From Pempheris klunzingeri (Eukaryota > Chordata > Actinopteri > Acropomatiformes > Pempheridae), in assembly GCF_042242105.1 (NCBI RefSeq), contig NC_092027.1:10761721-10825720 (forward strand): a stretch of DNA of 64,000 nucleotides. The letters run 5' to 3'. Below the pieces are notes generated by a model. The model saw only the letters and a program-made list of their open reading frames with translations. It searched no databases and had not been told where the DNA came from. The position numbers and the translations under genes were made by a program. Within the stretch, counting starts at the first letter, position 1. Each line of letters starts with the position of its first letter. Positions 12,501 to 24,913 of the stretch are shown here, one piece after another.

Positions 12501-15483
12501 GTAATAGTCTTATGGTGCAGCTATGGCTGATGGGAATTCACTGGTTTTAGACGCATCCTATCATGAACTGGGCATCTTGATAAGGCACTGGATGAGAGGT
12601 CAGGGGGATCATCAAAGTCACCTGGGAACTTTGAACATCTAATATTTTTAATAGCAATCTAATACAGTGAGACCAGTAGCACTGTATGTTGTTGTTTTTT
12701 TTTCACAGCAGGCATTTTGACTCATCACAGCAGGAAATGTGTGTAAACTAAAAACATTAACAATGGCTCAATTCCATTAGAGCAGCCCATGATGCCATAT
12801 TAGCAGGGAACTCCTAAATGGAATTCAATGGCCATTAATGATATTTATACTTGTGCTTTTCCTGCTATGATGAGTCAAAATGTCTGCTGTAGAAAAAGGT
12901 CTGTTACACGATCAGTGATATTTAGATTTCCTTAAATCTCAGTCAGTTTAAAGACACGATGAAATGAAAAACTCATTTTCCAAGTTCTAATCCTGTGTCT
13001 CTGATTATTATCTATGTCTTATTACATGCCAGATGTGTGTCAAAGAATTTCTCAAGTATTTTTTTAGTCAAACCCCCTCCCTTTTCTTTTCCCGTAAAAA
13101 ACATAAAAAAAAAAAATTGCATTTGATATATCCCATCAAATGTAATTTGATCACATAAGATTGCACATGACTGTTTTCTAGTTGGTAGCTGGCAGAAAAA
13201 TAATATAGCAGGAGCTGAATGTTTAGATTTCAGCTGGAAAAACGTTGTTTACGTGTCCCAAGGATATGATTGAGGTGGACTTAATAGAAATAAGCCTTAA
13301 CCTTCTGACCTTCAGCTCTGTATCTCTCTGCAGTTTCATATTGTGCAGTAAGCCATGCTCGCGTTTCAGCAATCCAATCACACATCTAAAGGACGTGGTC
13401 CATCATTAGGTGACCTGACTGAGAGGGAATGAAATTGGACCATAAACTGGAAATAAAGTCAGTAAACTAACTCAGATGTTGCTGTGTAATTGACATTACT
13501 AACTCTGTGTTTGCTAGCATGTAAAAATATTAGCCACTATAAGCTACTGGTCATACCACAGGAAGTGAGGTTTAACAGCAAAGCATTGTTGTATTACATT
13601 GCTTATGAATTTGATTTATTAAGAGTAAGCGATATTTCTCATTTCAAAAGTTGCTTAGTCTCACTTTAAATTGTTATTTTTAATTGTTTTTCGAGTTATT
13701 TCAGTATGACCCCAAGTGGACAGACAAACTGCCTGACGGACGTCCTTCCTGGAGCCAAGTGTGATACTAACAGTGCAGGATACAAAACAGGGCAATTGTC
13801 ATTCATATTATCTGCAATCTCAGTAACGAATGCAACATTCTGCTTTAATACAGTGGACTATAATTATGCACACTATAACTATACACTATAATTACAGTAC
13901 ACAATCAGCTTGTCTTAGAATAAAAGAGGAACCTTGAAGCTTGGCATTGAGGTCAGCGATGTTCTCGCTGAAACTCAAAAAGAAACGCAAGCTTGAGCAG
14001 AAAAAGTGAGAGGTTTCCATCCAGAAGCAATTCCAGCATAAGGAGGCTACAGCAAACCCACTAAAGAAACACAAGTGGCACAAAGCGGCACATCGACCAT
14101 CCAAGCAAGGACAGATTTGATTGTTGATGGTCGAGTGTCCTAAGCTTAAAGCTGCTCCTAATCTAAATGCATAAATAGGCTTATTTAAGTTACATGTAGT
14201 GTCATCTCAGTGCTTAACACTATGACCTCACAGTAAAAAGGTTCATGAGGGGGCATCTTAGTGGATAAGACACTTATTATACAACAACATTAACTGACTC
14301 TTTCCTGTCGAGAACATTTGTTACAGATTGTACCTCTCTTTGTCCCCGTGTCGCTTACAAGGTGCTACATTGTCAACAATCAAATGAAGGCAAAAATGCC
14401 GAAATAACAAATGTGAAAAAAATTATAAAAATGAAAAATTATCTATGGTCTCTAGTTCTTCCTGCGTGGAGTTATCGTATTCTTCCTGGGTTTGTTCATC
14501 TAAGCTGTAATCATTTTTATGTTTTGTCATGGTCACAAAATTATAGCATGATCTGGCCACAACACAAACAGTAACATAAACTGTATATGACTATATATGA
14601 TTATCACATCCAAAATCTAGACATTTTTGCCCATGGTCGCCCATGATAGGGCAGTTTTGGCTGCTCTGAGATGACAAACAAAGCTAATTCAAATCATGTT
14701 ATAATCACATGATTAATTGCAACCGCAGCCTCTCCAGCCTGTTATTACATGTGTATCAGGTGAATTGTGAACCCTAAATCGCTCACAGATAGAAAAACAT
14801 TTGGTAGATGTGTGATAAACTGGCAACCTCTCCAATGTGTTTTCCTGGCCTTTGCCCAACACATGGTGAGACAAGCTCCAACCCCCATGTGACACTGAAT
14901 TAGAAAACAGTTGGTATTACCTGGAATTATATCAAGGCTTTATGCAGCAGTGAGTTACTTACCTCTCTTGGTCAGCACTACGAAACCGGGGCAAAATCAT
15001 CTGTCTGAAGCTGCTGGTCCGGTCCAGTTTGGGTTGACTTTTGGCCCTCTTGATTGAGCCCTTCAACCTTCGATTGAGAAAACTCTAAAAGGTAAAAAAT
15101 ATACACAGCTCATAAGAGCAGAGCAAAAATGTTTCCCCAGACTGTTGGAACATAACGCAATAAAATTGCCCATCATTCACTGGCAGCCACAGCTGTGAAC
15201 TTAATGTATGAAATATATCTCTGAAAGCATAAACTGTCCTCCCAGCGTCACATTGGCTTTGCTTCTCTTGTGAGAGTTTACAATATCAGACTGGGGCCAA
15301 AAAGCCAGTGTGTACATGTTTTCTATGTGAGCAGAAAGCTTACATATGCTGTGCACTTGCATCAGGAGAGCGTGACAGACCTCTCTGTACTCACCGGCTG
15401 TCTGAAGGGCTGTGGGGTGGCATTGGGAGGCGTTTCCATGCTTGACTGCCTTACAGAGGCAAAACTTGCCCTGCGAGATTGGT
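529..15483 (-). CDS. syngap1: Synaptic Ras/Rap GTPase-activating protein (partial)
   Basis: Coding exons read in transcript order are 15483-15395, 15084-14963, 10361-10208, 9918-9820, 9669-9430, 9306-8971, 8817-8673, 7956-7812, 6043-5807, 4927-4726, 3912-3722, 2153-1949 and 1107-529; all junctions keep frame (about 914 codons). The order is: a basic Ser-rich stretch ([16 protein letters not shown]), split PH-like region ([22 protein letters not shown]), C2 domain ([20 protein letters not shown]), RasGAP domain with arginine-finger motif FRENTLATK near codon 369 and [12 protein letters not shown] near codon 480, then a low-complexity tail ([25 protein letters not shown], a short Gln/Ala run, [10 protein letters not shown]). 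The family turns off Ras and Rap at the postsynaptic density. The [12 protein letters not shown] and [10 protein letters not shown] blocks fit SYNGAP1 rather than RASAL2 or DAB2IP. The C-terminal coiled coil lies past the left edge, and the exons before 15483 were not found. The 3' end of the last exon could be 535 instead of 529. Confidence 0.92.
3973..4350. repeat. Possible hAT-type MITE
   Basis: The left side reads CTGGGGGTTCCCAACCTC and the right side, inverted, reads CAGAGTTTTCCAACCCCTGG. Similar GGTTCCCAACC ends are typical of short hAT-derived elements in vertebrates. Flanks read CTGTTACAC and CTGTACAC, close to but not a clean 8-bp duplication. An internal (AATAATAAAACTATT) tandem stretch lies at about 4225-4262. 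It lies in a syngap1 intron. Confidence 0.4.
10885..11230. repeat. Foldback repeat, copy A (AGCTTAGCATAAAG family)
   Basis: The left arm (about 10915-11010: GTAAATGAGAACATTGATAC, GAATGTGAAGCTAATGCCAG) is repeated as an inverse at about 11110-11228 (CTGGCTTCACATTTAACAG, GTATCAACGTTCTCATCTAA). The centre contains TTAGCTTAGCTTAGCATAAAG and GCTAGCCTGGTTCTGTCCAAA, phrases common in percomorph genomes. The two arms make a long palindrome interrupted by about 100 bp. Copies B and C in this window share the same words. Confidence 0.72.
12704..12892. repeat. MITE-like element with 34-bp inverted ends
   Basis: The left arm 12704-12737 (CACAGCAGGCATTTTGACTC then ATCACAGCAGGAAA) is matched by the inverse at 12858-12892 (TTTCCTGCTATGATGAGTCA then AAATGTCTGCTGTAG). 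They pair with only about two or three differences. The 120 bp between has no coding sense. It lies in the syngap1 intron between exons at 10361 and 14963. The size and ends fit a non-autonomous DNA transposon. No clean target duplication was seen in the T-rich flanks. Confidence 0.75.
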
Positions 15484-16943
15484 CTATGAGAAAACAGTGC
15501 AGCAAAAATTAGAACATGGGCATTACAGATATTAAACTTGAAACACACTACTTATATGAATTTTAATACAGAGACACCATCAAAATGCATAAATGCATTA
15601 TGAAGGAGCATGCCGATTTATACTAAGATGCTGAGAACATTTTGACGATGAAATGTGCAAACTGTTGGTGAGTCAGACTCACTGGCTGCCGAGTTATGGC
15701 CATATAAAATTTATCATGTATTGCAGATTTATCATAGGGTTGTTGCTGAGTATATCCCCATCAAATTTTATGAAACTGATTAGAGTTTTCTGTGTTTGTG
15801 TCATATAAATTGGGTTGCAATTACACAAAACGATTATGACAATTTAATGTCAAAAGGGTCACGTCTACTTTGGCAGCCAATAATAGGAAAATAGAACAGA
15901 ATAAGACAAGAAAGCTCAAAACGTTTTGAGCTCATCCAAATGCATTTTGTACTCAATTTGGTGAAGAATGGTTAAAATATGTGTGAGAAGTGTTGAAAAT
16001 GGCAAATGAGCCGTGACATATAAGGATAAATTGTTAAGTAACAGTTGCACGAGCAGCTACAGTCATATTAAATTTGAATGAGGATTAACAGTGTGTGTGT
16101 CAGCTTACAAAGTGCTCTGACACTCTTGTGAGGTTTTCAAACATGAGACCATAAAACAATATTGCTGAAATGTGGTGATAAAATTACAAAATGACACAAA
16201 ATGTCCCTTGAATCAAGCCACAAAAGAAATGAAACAGATTTGTAATATTTTGCGTGATTACTTCATTAAGAATTTAACAGCTTAACGGATCGCATAATTA
16301 TAATGCTGAATATAATAACTTGATGTGTTAATTCTTTTTCTTGTAGTTATCTGATTACCATTTCATGATGTTCTTGTTGCGTTATCACAAAAATATAATA
16401 TGTTGCACCCTTTATGAGGTTATAACCCACAGTTAATTTTTAAATCAGGGACATTTTATTACATTTTGACAAGCTTTCACATCATTTCAGAGAATGAAAC
16501 AGCATTGACAAACACACAATGGATACAAACAAGCTTCCAGCACATTAACAATGCAGAATAGTTGGTGTAGGTGAAGCTCAGCAACAAGGACAGACAACCA
16601 CAGCCTCGAAAAAACATCACTGTGATAATCTGACACTTGGAGGCTATTCGCCCTTCCACTGGAAAACTTGTGTACTTGTACGTAGTTAAGGCCGGTGGAA
16701 AATTGCGCAAAATCTGATGTATAAACTATATTGGAGTCCTGATGCAGTAGACAGAAGTAGCATGCTCTGATGAGTCATCTTGAACTTTTTGGCCGTTCGT
16801 CTGACTTGAGTCTTGTGCGAACTCTGGAACATAGTGATGGATCTATTAAAAGGTATAGTCTGCTGCCTGTTGGGGATCAGATCTGTCTCTGCATGACTGC
16901 ATGATGTTGAGATGAGGCCGATGCACAGAAAATATTCCGCATA

Positions 16944-18361
16944 CAGTTGCACTCAAAATTATTCAACCCTCATTGCAAATTAAGTGTTTTGGCAGAATTT
17001 ACAAACCTTCAGCTCTGTTCAATGAAAACCTCAAATAAGAAACAATTGAAATAGCTGAACACAACTAATATTACAGGTGGTTTACGGTCTCAAAATTATT
17101 CAACCACATGAACAGAATCCCTCATAAAAGCTCTCATTTGCAAATCAAGTGTTGTCTTAAGCACACCTGATGCAACTAATCAAGGGTCTCATTAGTCGCA
17201 TCATACCCAGACTGGCAACAGGTTTCTTCACAGTAATGTTTGGCTGCATTTTAGAGATATGGGTAAGTCAAGAAAACTGCCCAAAAAGTTACGAGAGGAG
17301 ATCATTGCATTGCACAAAAAGACAGCAAAGGCACTGAATGTTCCTAGAGATACTGTTGGAAGCATAGTTTACAACTTCAAAGCTAAATGAACACTGGCTA
17401 CACGACCTGGACGTGGCAGAAAGGTGAAGCTATCAATGGCTGCCACCATATTTCTGAGGAGGCAGGTGGCCAAAAACCCTCAAGTGACTGCAAAAGACCT
17501 GCAGCAAGAACTGGTGGTGGCAGCAGGCACTGAGGTTTCAGTTTCTACAAACAAGAGGTACACCACTACTGACCCAAAAGCACAAGACAAGTCGGCTCCA
17601 ATATGCTCTAAACCATATAAATAAGCCACAGAGGTTTTGGTAATCTGTTCTGTGAAGCGATGAAACAAAACTGGAACTTTTCGGGTGTATGGATCAGCGG
17701 TATGTCTGGAGGAGGAAGAATGAGGCATATGCTGAAAAGAACACCCTGCCTACAGTGAAGCATGGCGGTGGCTCGGTGATGCTCAGGGGCTGCTTTGCTT
17801 CTTCTGACACTGGAAACATGCAGAGTTTGGAGGGCAAGATGGATTCAATCAAGAATCAGGAAATCCTGGGAGAAAAAGTCAGGCTGTCTGTGGAGAAGCT
17901 GAGGCTTGGACGTTATTGGATCTTCCACCAGGACAATGATCCTAAGCATACCTCAAAGTCCACCAAGGCTTGGATTTAGAAAAAGTCCTAGAAGATACTA
18001 GAGTGGCCGTCACAGTCACCTGCAAGGCGGTTGCAGCACACAAACCCAAGAATATTAGAGAGCTGGAGGCTATTGCCCATGAGGAATGGGCCAAGATTCC
18101 TCAGGAACATCTGCAGCAGGCCATAACAGCAAAATGGTGCTCTACTAAGTACTAAAGATGCATATCAAGAAAGTCTAATTTTGAGACTGCAGTGGTCATT
18201 AAAAGTTGCATATTGTGTTGAATTTGGAGAAACCACCTGTAATATTAGTTGTGTTGAGCTACTTCAATTGTTCTTGTTTGAGTTGTTCATTGAACACAGC
18301 TTATAGTTTGTAAATTTTGCCAATACACATTATGGGGATTAAACAATTTTGAGTGCAACTG
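16944..18361 (+). mobile_element. Decayed Tc1/mariner-type DNA transposon with long inverted ends
   Basis: The element begins CAGTTGCACTCAAAATT and ends with the reverse complement, AATTTTGAGTGCAACTG. It is flanked on both sides by TA (16942-16943 and 18362-18363), the Tc1/mariner target duplication. The inverted ends continue with clear similarity for about 135 bp each (16944 to about 17085, and about 18226-18361). The inner part of both reads ACTAATATTACAGGTGGTTT in one orientation. It sits in the upstream region of syngap1 and carries a broken transposase gene on the plus strand. Length, ends and coding remnants fit a fish Tc1 family. The exact family cannot be named without a library search. 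Confidence 0.93.
17259..18155 (+). pseudogene. Tc1 transposase pseudogene
   Basis: Reading starts at ATG 17259 (MGKSRKLPKKLREEIIALHK, DNA-binding part) and stops at TGA 17388-17390. A second piece (RKVKLSMAATIFLRRQV, ELVVAAGTEVSVST) runs to about 17560. A piece holding the first catalytic Asp (SDETKLELFG, about 17657-17690) continues through GGGSVMLRGCFASS to the second Asp (FHQDNDPKHTSKSTKAW) near 17935-17975. The stretch that should hold the third acidic residue (PDLNPIENLW-type motif) is deleted between about 18018 and 18030. The end (HKPKNIRELEAIAHEEWAKI) is in another frame. It cannot encode an active transposase because of the stops, frame breaks and missing catalytic residue. Confidence 0.9.
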
Positions 18362-20321
18362 TATTACTCCAGAAATCCTTATCTCACCATACAAACAACA
18401 GAAATGTGAGAGGGGTTTTATAAACAGCAGTTTTCTGCTGAAAATCTGTTCCATTTCCTAGCCTGGCTCCAAAGTTGTGAATCGCCACAAACATACACAG
18501 TTTGTTGAGCAATTCACACAATAGGTCTGGTATTGTCTCCAGTGGCGGGGCATCATCAATCAATCGACTCCTCAGAGATTCGCAGGTGGTATAAAGAACT
18601 GGAAAATCATCTTCTTACATCGCTAGTGAGCTAACTGGCTACAGTCATTAAAATAGTGACAGAAAAGCATGGATGAGACTGATGTCCCTGTACAATTATG
18701 GAGAAGTTACAGAAATAACAGCTAATAGCAACATTTGTCTTGAAAAATAGCAACTGCTCTTGAAAACCAATACCGTAGCTAACCCCCCATTTCACAAGAA
18801 CATCAATCAATAACACGAGCATGGTGTCCATCTGAATGGACAATAAAAAGGTAATCTAAACAAAATGGCAATTCAGTCTGATTATCAGGCTATCAAGTTC
18901 AATTTCCAGCTAAACACAGTTCAGGGTTTGTAATGGCAGCAATGCAAGGGGGAGTCTAAAGGTAAAACGTTGCAAAATGAATTGCTTTAGCACTGCTTGT
19001 AAAAGCACGTCACAAATTCATACATTGTTGGGATTTTCTGCATTTTTTTTCTGGATTTTTGGTTGTCGTTTAATCAAAATCACTCATCATACATGTCATG
19101 CTTCAAAGTGGGGCCTAAAATGTTACCGATTCTTCCACACGTGCTAAAAATTGTTTCATGTTGAAATCTATTCTGCTCCTCTGTTTTTGTCTGTGATTGA
19201 TTTGTTGGAGCATGTCTTTAAATGACCCATTACCCAAAGGAGCTGGGGTTTTTTTGCTTATTGCAGCAGAGAATCAAGTCTCTGTCATCCTATGATTTCC
19301 TCGCTCCCAAAGCCCGTAAATAGGCGACTCTCCAGGTTCTATTCTGAATCGCAGCTAATTGTTTGGTATCCATGGAAACAACTCAAGGGCTTCTACTTGA
19401 ACTGTAGAAGATATTGGCACACAACTGCACAATAAAGATGATGAAAGTAACATGCTGCACAACACTGCGCTTCTGGTAACACCCATGTGAGTGAACCGAT
19501 CAGACCTATCTGGTGCCCACGGGTGGGAAACTTCCTCAACTGAAGGAGATATTTCACATCCTTTTGTGTCTCATGTGGGGCTGAATCCTGACACTAGTCG
19601 GAGGGAGAGCTACATAAAATTGATTGAATGACCCTGCAGAGGAATATTTAGCATGTTTCCAATTTTTAACATCAATGCCACCAAAAAAAGTCACCTGCAA
19701 CATGTGACGATCTAAGTAAATGTGACATTAGAACGCATGGATGTGTTCACTGAATGTAAATTGCTGTCAGGATGGAGTGTGTGGGTGGCAACAGCCTCTA
19801 GCTAACTGTGATACAGAGGGAGAGAAAGACAGAAAGAGGAAGACTGTGAGTGGGTGTTGGAGAAACATACTCAACCTTTAGCATATATCTCTCTATTAAT
19901 ACACTTTTGGAAAGTTTGTTTTCTTTTTTACTAAATTGAATTAAATCATGGCATTTTTCACAGGATTGATTTTTTCTGTTACAGACAAAAACAAATAGAC
20001 GCAGTGTAAGGATACAGTGTTCCATCTCTCAAAATAAGCATTCACAACACAAGGAGCCTTATAAAATACCAACGATGAATTGGCTTTTAACAAGCATGAA
20101 ATCTCACAGCAGCTATTTGTTTACCTAAAGACGCACTCAATGAAACCCCAACTTTCTATTGAACCCATCAAACAATCATCACAGCAGCTACAGTTACAGA
20201 TGCACCGTATTAGCACCAATACTGACCTTGTTAGACAGATCGGCTATGATGAGACAGATCAACACTTACTTCATCAATTGCATTTTACAAAAACGAGCAT
20301 TTCTGCTATCAGCTACATTGA

Positions 20322-20378
20322 TTAAGATAAGATAAAGATAAGCCTTTATTTATCCCACAATGGGGAAATTCCCAGCCC
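20322..20378 (+). repeat. Retroposon 3' tail fragment
   Basis: A GATAAGATAAAGATAAG run is followed by CCTTTATTTATCCCACAATG and GGGAAATTC. This is a common 3'-end signature of truncated fish retroposons. A related piece lies at 41960-42018. Confidence 0.5.
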
Positions 20379-23300
20379 CATAGCTATCGCTTGCCTCATG
20401 TTACCATATGTGAAAAAATAAACTGACCTCATCTGACCGCGCTACAAGTGGTTCATGAGAATCTACAGCCATGCCAGCAGCTCTGTTAGGTTGTAATTAC
20501 AAACAGTGGTTTGTAATGAATGCTAATACCAGCATGCTAACAATGATAGCCTGCATGTCTCAACTCCCTACAACTGTGTGTTCACACTGGATGGGTGACA
20601 AAATTAATCATACTCAACCCAGACAGCACACTGACTAAATACAGTACATTTTGTGCTCTTAATGCACGCTAGTCTCCCACAATGCAATGTACAAAGAAAC
20701 TGGAGGAGCTGCTAGAAGCTGGACAAAATGGAAATAAATTGTGGGTGGTGGTGAGACAGATCCACAACAACCTTGTAAAAAAAAAAGAATTGAATCTTAA
20801 GAGAGACACTTCGCTTTCTGTTTCTGTCAAATAAAAGATGAAGTCAGAATTAACTGGTAAGGCTACTTGGACGCCCTCTGGTTACTAAGAGGAAGTGAGG
20901 CCTACATGAAGGTGGGATTTCGAAGGACGTCAGCAAACAGTTACTTGACCACGACTGACTCATGAGTCAAGTAGTTTAGTTGGTCACAGAGGAATAAAGA
21001 AAGAATATAGAAAGTAATGAAGAATGTTATTAAGAAACTTTATTTTCTAGGACTGTATCGATGCTTTGAGCTCACATCTATACTGATTCTTACACACCGA
21101 CATCTACTGCTTTTTTCCATTGTATTTAGAGGGGCGGTGGTTTTTATTTCTTTTGTTATGGATTATAAACTCTGTTTGTTTGAACTGGATCGTGTGTCTG
21201 AACTCCGTCTCTGTCTCCGCGCTGGCTGCCGACTTGAGAAAAAGGTAGGACAAGCCGCTATGCAGGGATTGTATCACTTCCTGTTAGTGTAACATAAAAA
21301 TAATCCCAAAGAGTTGTACTCAGTGAGATATACGAATTTAAATTTGGGAAAGACAGAACACTGAAATCAGGTCTGTCCCCAGAGTTGAGGTATCTGAGTC
21401 AGTATCTGAAGAGAGAAGTTGGATCCGTGCATCTCTGACAACAACACAATCCTAACTAGTGCCTGTTCGTTGGCTTGCAGATGCCCTTTATTGGGAAGAA
21501 AGGCTCAAGATTCAATGTGAACAGGTTTTCACACATATCACAAAATTGTTAACAGCCCTGCACAGTTTCTCTTGTTTATAAAGTTATTTTAAAGTTAGAC
21601 TCTGTCCTCTTAAGTGATGCCTGTGTTATCTGGAGGACAGCGCTATGACTGGGAAAAATAGCATGGCCCAAATTCCCACAGAGAATACTGCTGGGACAGT
21701 ATACAGATGTCAGGGTGGTTTATATACCGCCGTGACTTTTCAAACTGCAGCTGAATGTACACATAATGCAGAAAATCATCACACTTGTATTATATAATGT
21801 ATTTAAAACACCTAAAACCAAGTCACTACAGGTATTACCATTTGGTATGGACAAAAAAAAACTGTGCCAATATGAACGCATTTACTGACGCCACTCTGCT
21901 TTGCAAATAAAAACTATTTACACCTAGAAATGAAAGGATCTCTTCTCATTACGTTTTGTGCATGCTGAGAATCTCCATTGTTCATGTGAATAAATGAGGC
22001 GTTGTGCTGTCTGACAGGTCTCACGTTCAGTCTGTTTTACATCACATGCTCGAGGCCTCTTAAGTGTTACGAGGGCGACACGATTTACGTCTTACGACTG
22101 GCTGCACTGACGGTCGGCGCAGAGCCTTCTGAGAAAATTGAGTGAGCTTGATTTTGTTGTGATGGTGACGGTGATGTTGCAGGGCAGTTTGTCTTAGAGT
22201 GACAGGGTTTCCAGTAACAGATCGTGTATGCACAAGATCTCGTTATGTCTGGTCTGGAGCATCTGACAACAAGGAGCCTCACGGTGACTCACAGGCAGGC
22301 CTGCTGGGGCAGATGTCGCATTCATGTCATATGGAAGTCTCTCTAATTGCCACATTCCGACTAGTAAATACTGTTCATGTCAACAACCACCGGGTAATTA
22401 CGACTGGGAATTTGCTATTTTTCCAACATCTCCAATATAGCTTTAAAATAAGTCAATATGTCATGGTATATACTAATTAAATCCTACTTTAATGGTGTTG
22501 TGATCATCCACACTATTTACCTTACTGCTAAATCTAACCCATATTGAACCATGGTTGAACGTAACAGAAAATGATCAAAGGCTAATCTATCCAAACTGAG
22601 CTCTGTTAGCATTAAATTGTTTTCTAGACAACTGAACACATTCTATAATGCAGTTAATATTAGAAATATGTCACGTATGGTTAATGCTTTAAAAACTCTG
22701 CAATATGCTGCAGGTCACGTTATCCATTATTGGCCAATGTCACTTTATCAGGATATCCAGTGTTAGTGTGGGTAACTAAATCTTCTACCCGCAAACCAGT
22801 GGTGACATTACAACACTTAAAATATAAAAGGTTCAATTTACTCCAAATTACATTAGCCGAACCATCAGGGAAGTCGGACATGGAAATTGTTTGTAAAGGG
22901 GCAGGCGCATTCAAAAAAATACTAGGCAGGTGATTGTATGGACCATCTGCTTGTCACTTACTGATACAGGGCAACATCAAACATAACAATCAGATCGATC
23001 CATATAACGTAGGTCAAACTTGTGCTGAAGCGAGTCAGGAGAAATGTAATTCTTTGCCCTTCTTTCAGTGAAAAAAATACTCTCCAGTTCAGATATAACT
23101 GACCTCTTCTGGAGCCATCATTGCTGTTTTCGAACAGTCGCTTCTCGCTGTCCCTATACCCCACCCTTAGCTTACACCTGTTGGTCCGACCCACTGTGAT
23201 TCGGCCACAAACACATAACTTGTAGCCTGGCAAGATGGAATACCTCATAATAGTGATACTGCAAATCCAACTGCCTTGTAAAATAAGCTTAAAGAATAAC

Positions 23301-24890
23301 TTTAAAACCGAAGACAGTTTTCTTGATTTAGTAAATTATATGTAGTTACTTTATAATTCCATCAATTGATTCTGGTGCCAGTCTTCTTAGGTTCTTCCAG
23401 GAAAAAAAAATCTATCAATTCTGACCTCTAGACAAAAACAGATTTGTGACATTGTCTTGTACTCAATGCCATCACAATACAAAGCAAACCCACTGCAATC
23501 ATTGCACCCATGAATAAAATTTTTTCGTATCACAAGGAAGGCATATTCAAGCTAAAACAGAGTGTTCCCATAAGTACAACCATCAGAAACGCACATATCG
23601 CACAAGTGGAAAGTGAGACAATATGTTTTAATTTGGGTGAATTGACTTGTTAAGCCAATTTTTAACTCTAGAAGCCTAAGTACACTAGGTCAAAGTCAGT
23701 TTATCTGCCATCATAAATTCATCCCAGCGTAATAGCTGCTGAAAAACCACAGACGATGCAAATGTGCGTAGAAAGTTAAGGCCATTCATTAACAGCAAGC
23801 TGTCCACACAATCGGCCTGCATGACTGACAGGAGCAAAACCTCACTGGATCAACCTTGTGGCTCTTTGACAAGCCGGCAGCATCGCCTCAGGAGGTTTGA
23901 CACGGTTTTAGAGTGAGCAGCGATTTACAAAACGCAGAATGACATTGGAGATGCCGAGCACACAGAGATAGACACTTGTGGCATTTAGAGAATCAGCTGC
24001 TTGATGGAGTAAACTTTCAATGCTTTTAAATGCAAGGTGAATAAACACAAGGACTACTGTTTGACACAGTTTAGCTCCCTTATTCAGTGATGAAGTAAAC
24101 TAGCTCCTTTATGAGCCCAACATATACACTCAAAATATAAAATCTCTTAAAAGTTAATAGTGCTTCAATTATAAGATGTTTAAATAGAAAAAAACTCAGG
24201 CTGCTGGGTTTATATTAAGGTAAGTTGAGCAAAAAAGGGGACAAGTGACACTTCAGACTGTGTTCACAACCACTCTGGCACTATGCTTAGAAACAGCACT
24301 GTAATCAAGTAAATGTAAAAGCACAGAAGAGGTAGAGCTGCAGGATTTGAAAGCAGAGGTGGGTGGAGGGGTTGAGGAAGCAGGGGCAGTGTGGGTGTGA
24401 GGGAGCCACGGGAAAGAACCTGAGATCGGCTTGAAAACTGACAGATATTTTTGGAAGAACGTGAAGAAAGTGACTTTGAACGTTCTCCAATGTGACCATG
24501 ATTCTCAAGGCCAAGAGAAGGGGATTTTTTAAAATGCAAATACCCTTCATGCCCACGAAAGAACAGTAACCTAAATAAACAACCTGAAGTTGCTCTCCAT
24601 CACGTGTGATTTCCAGCATTCCCGTGTCTCTCCTGCCTGTGTGTGTGAGCTAGCCAAGGGGAGTGTGGCCTAGTTACCATAGGAACATGTTTGCAGCTTG
24701 TGCACTGCTCTCCATCAAACTACCTTCATTTTTATACTAATGTATTTAGAAGCATTATTGTGTGCTATGCTTGTAAATGAGCAGAATCAAATTAGACAGC
24801 TGAAAAATGTGAAAATGAAATCAGAGATCAAGCAGCAATTTAAAGCTCTTAACAGTAACTGTAGTGGGATACTTCTGTATTATCAACACC

Positions 24891-24913
24891 TCACACACAC
24901 ACACACACACACA
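24891..24913. repeat. (AC)n microsatellite
   Basis: An uninterrupted AC dinucleotide run of about eleven units between genes. Confidence 0.9.

Noticed and set aside
529..15483. Identification of the RasGAP gene as rasal2 or dab2ip
   Set aside because: Those relatives share the C2 and RasGAP domains but have different words before the PH part and in the tail. [22 protein letters not shown] and [15 protein letters not shown] fit SYNGAP1.
22958..23248. Minus-strand frame with a basic stretch (GRTNRCKLRVGYRDSEKR)
   Set aside because: Looked at as a possible N-terminal syngap1 exon, but no match to the conserved family words and no fitting phase.
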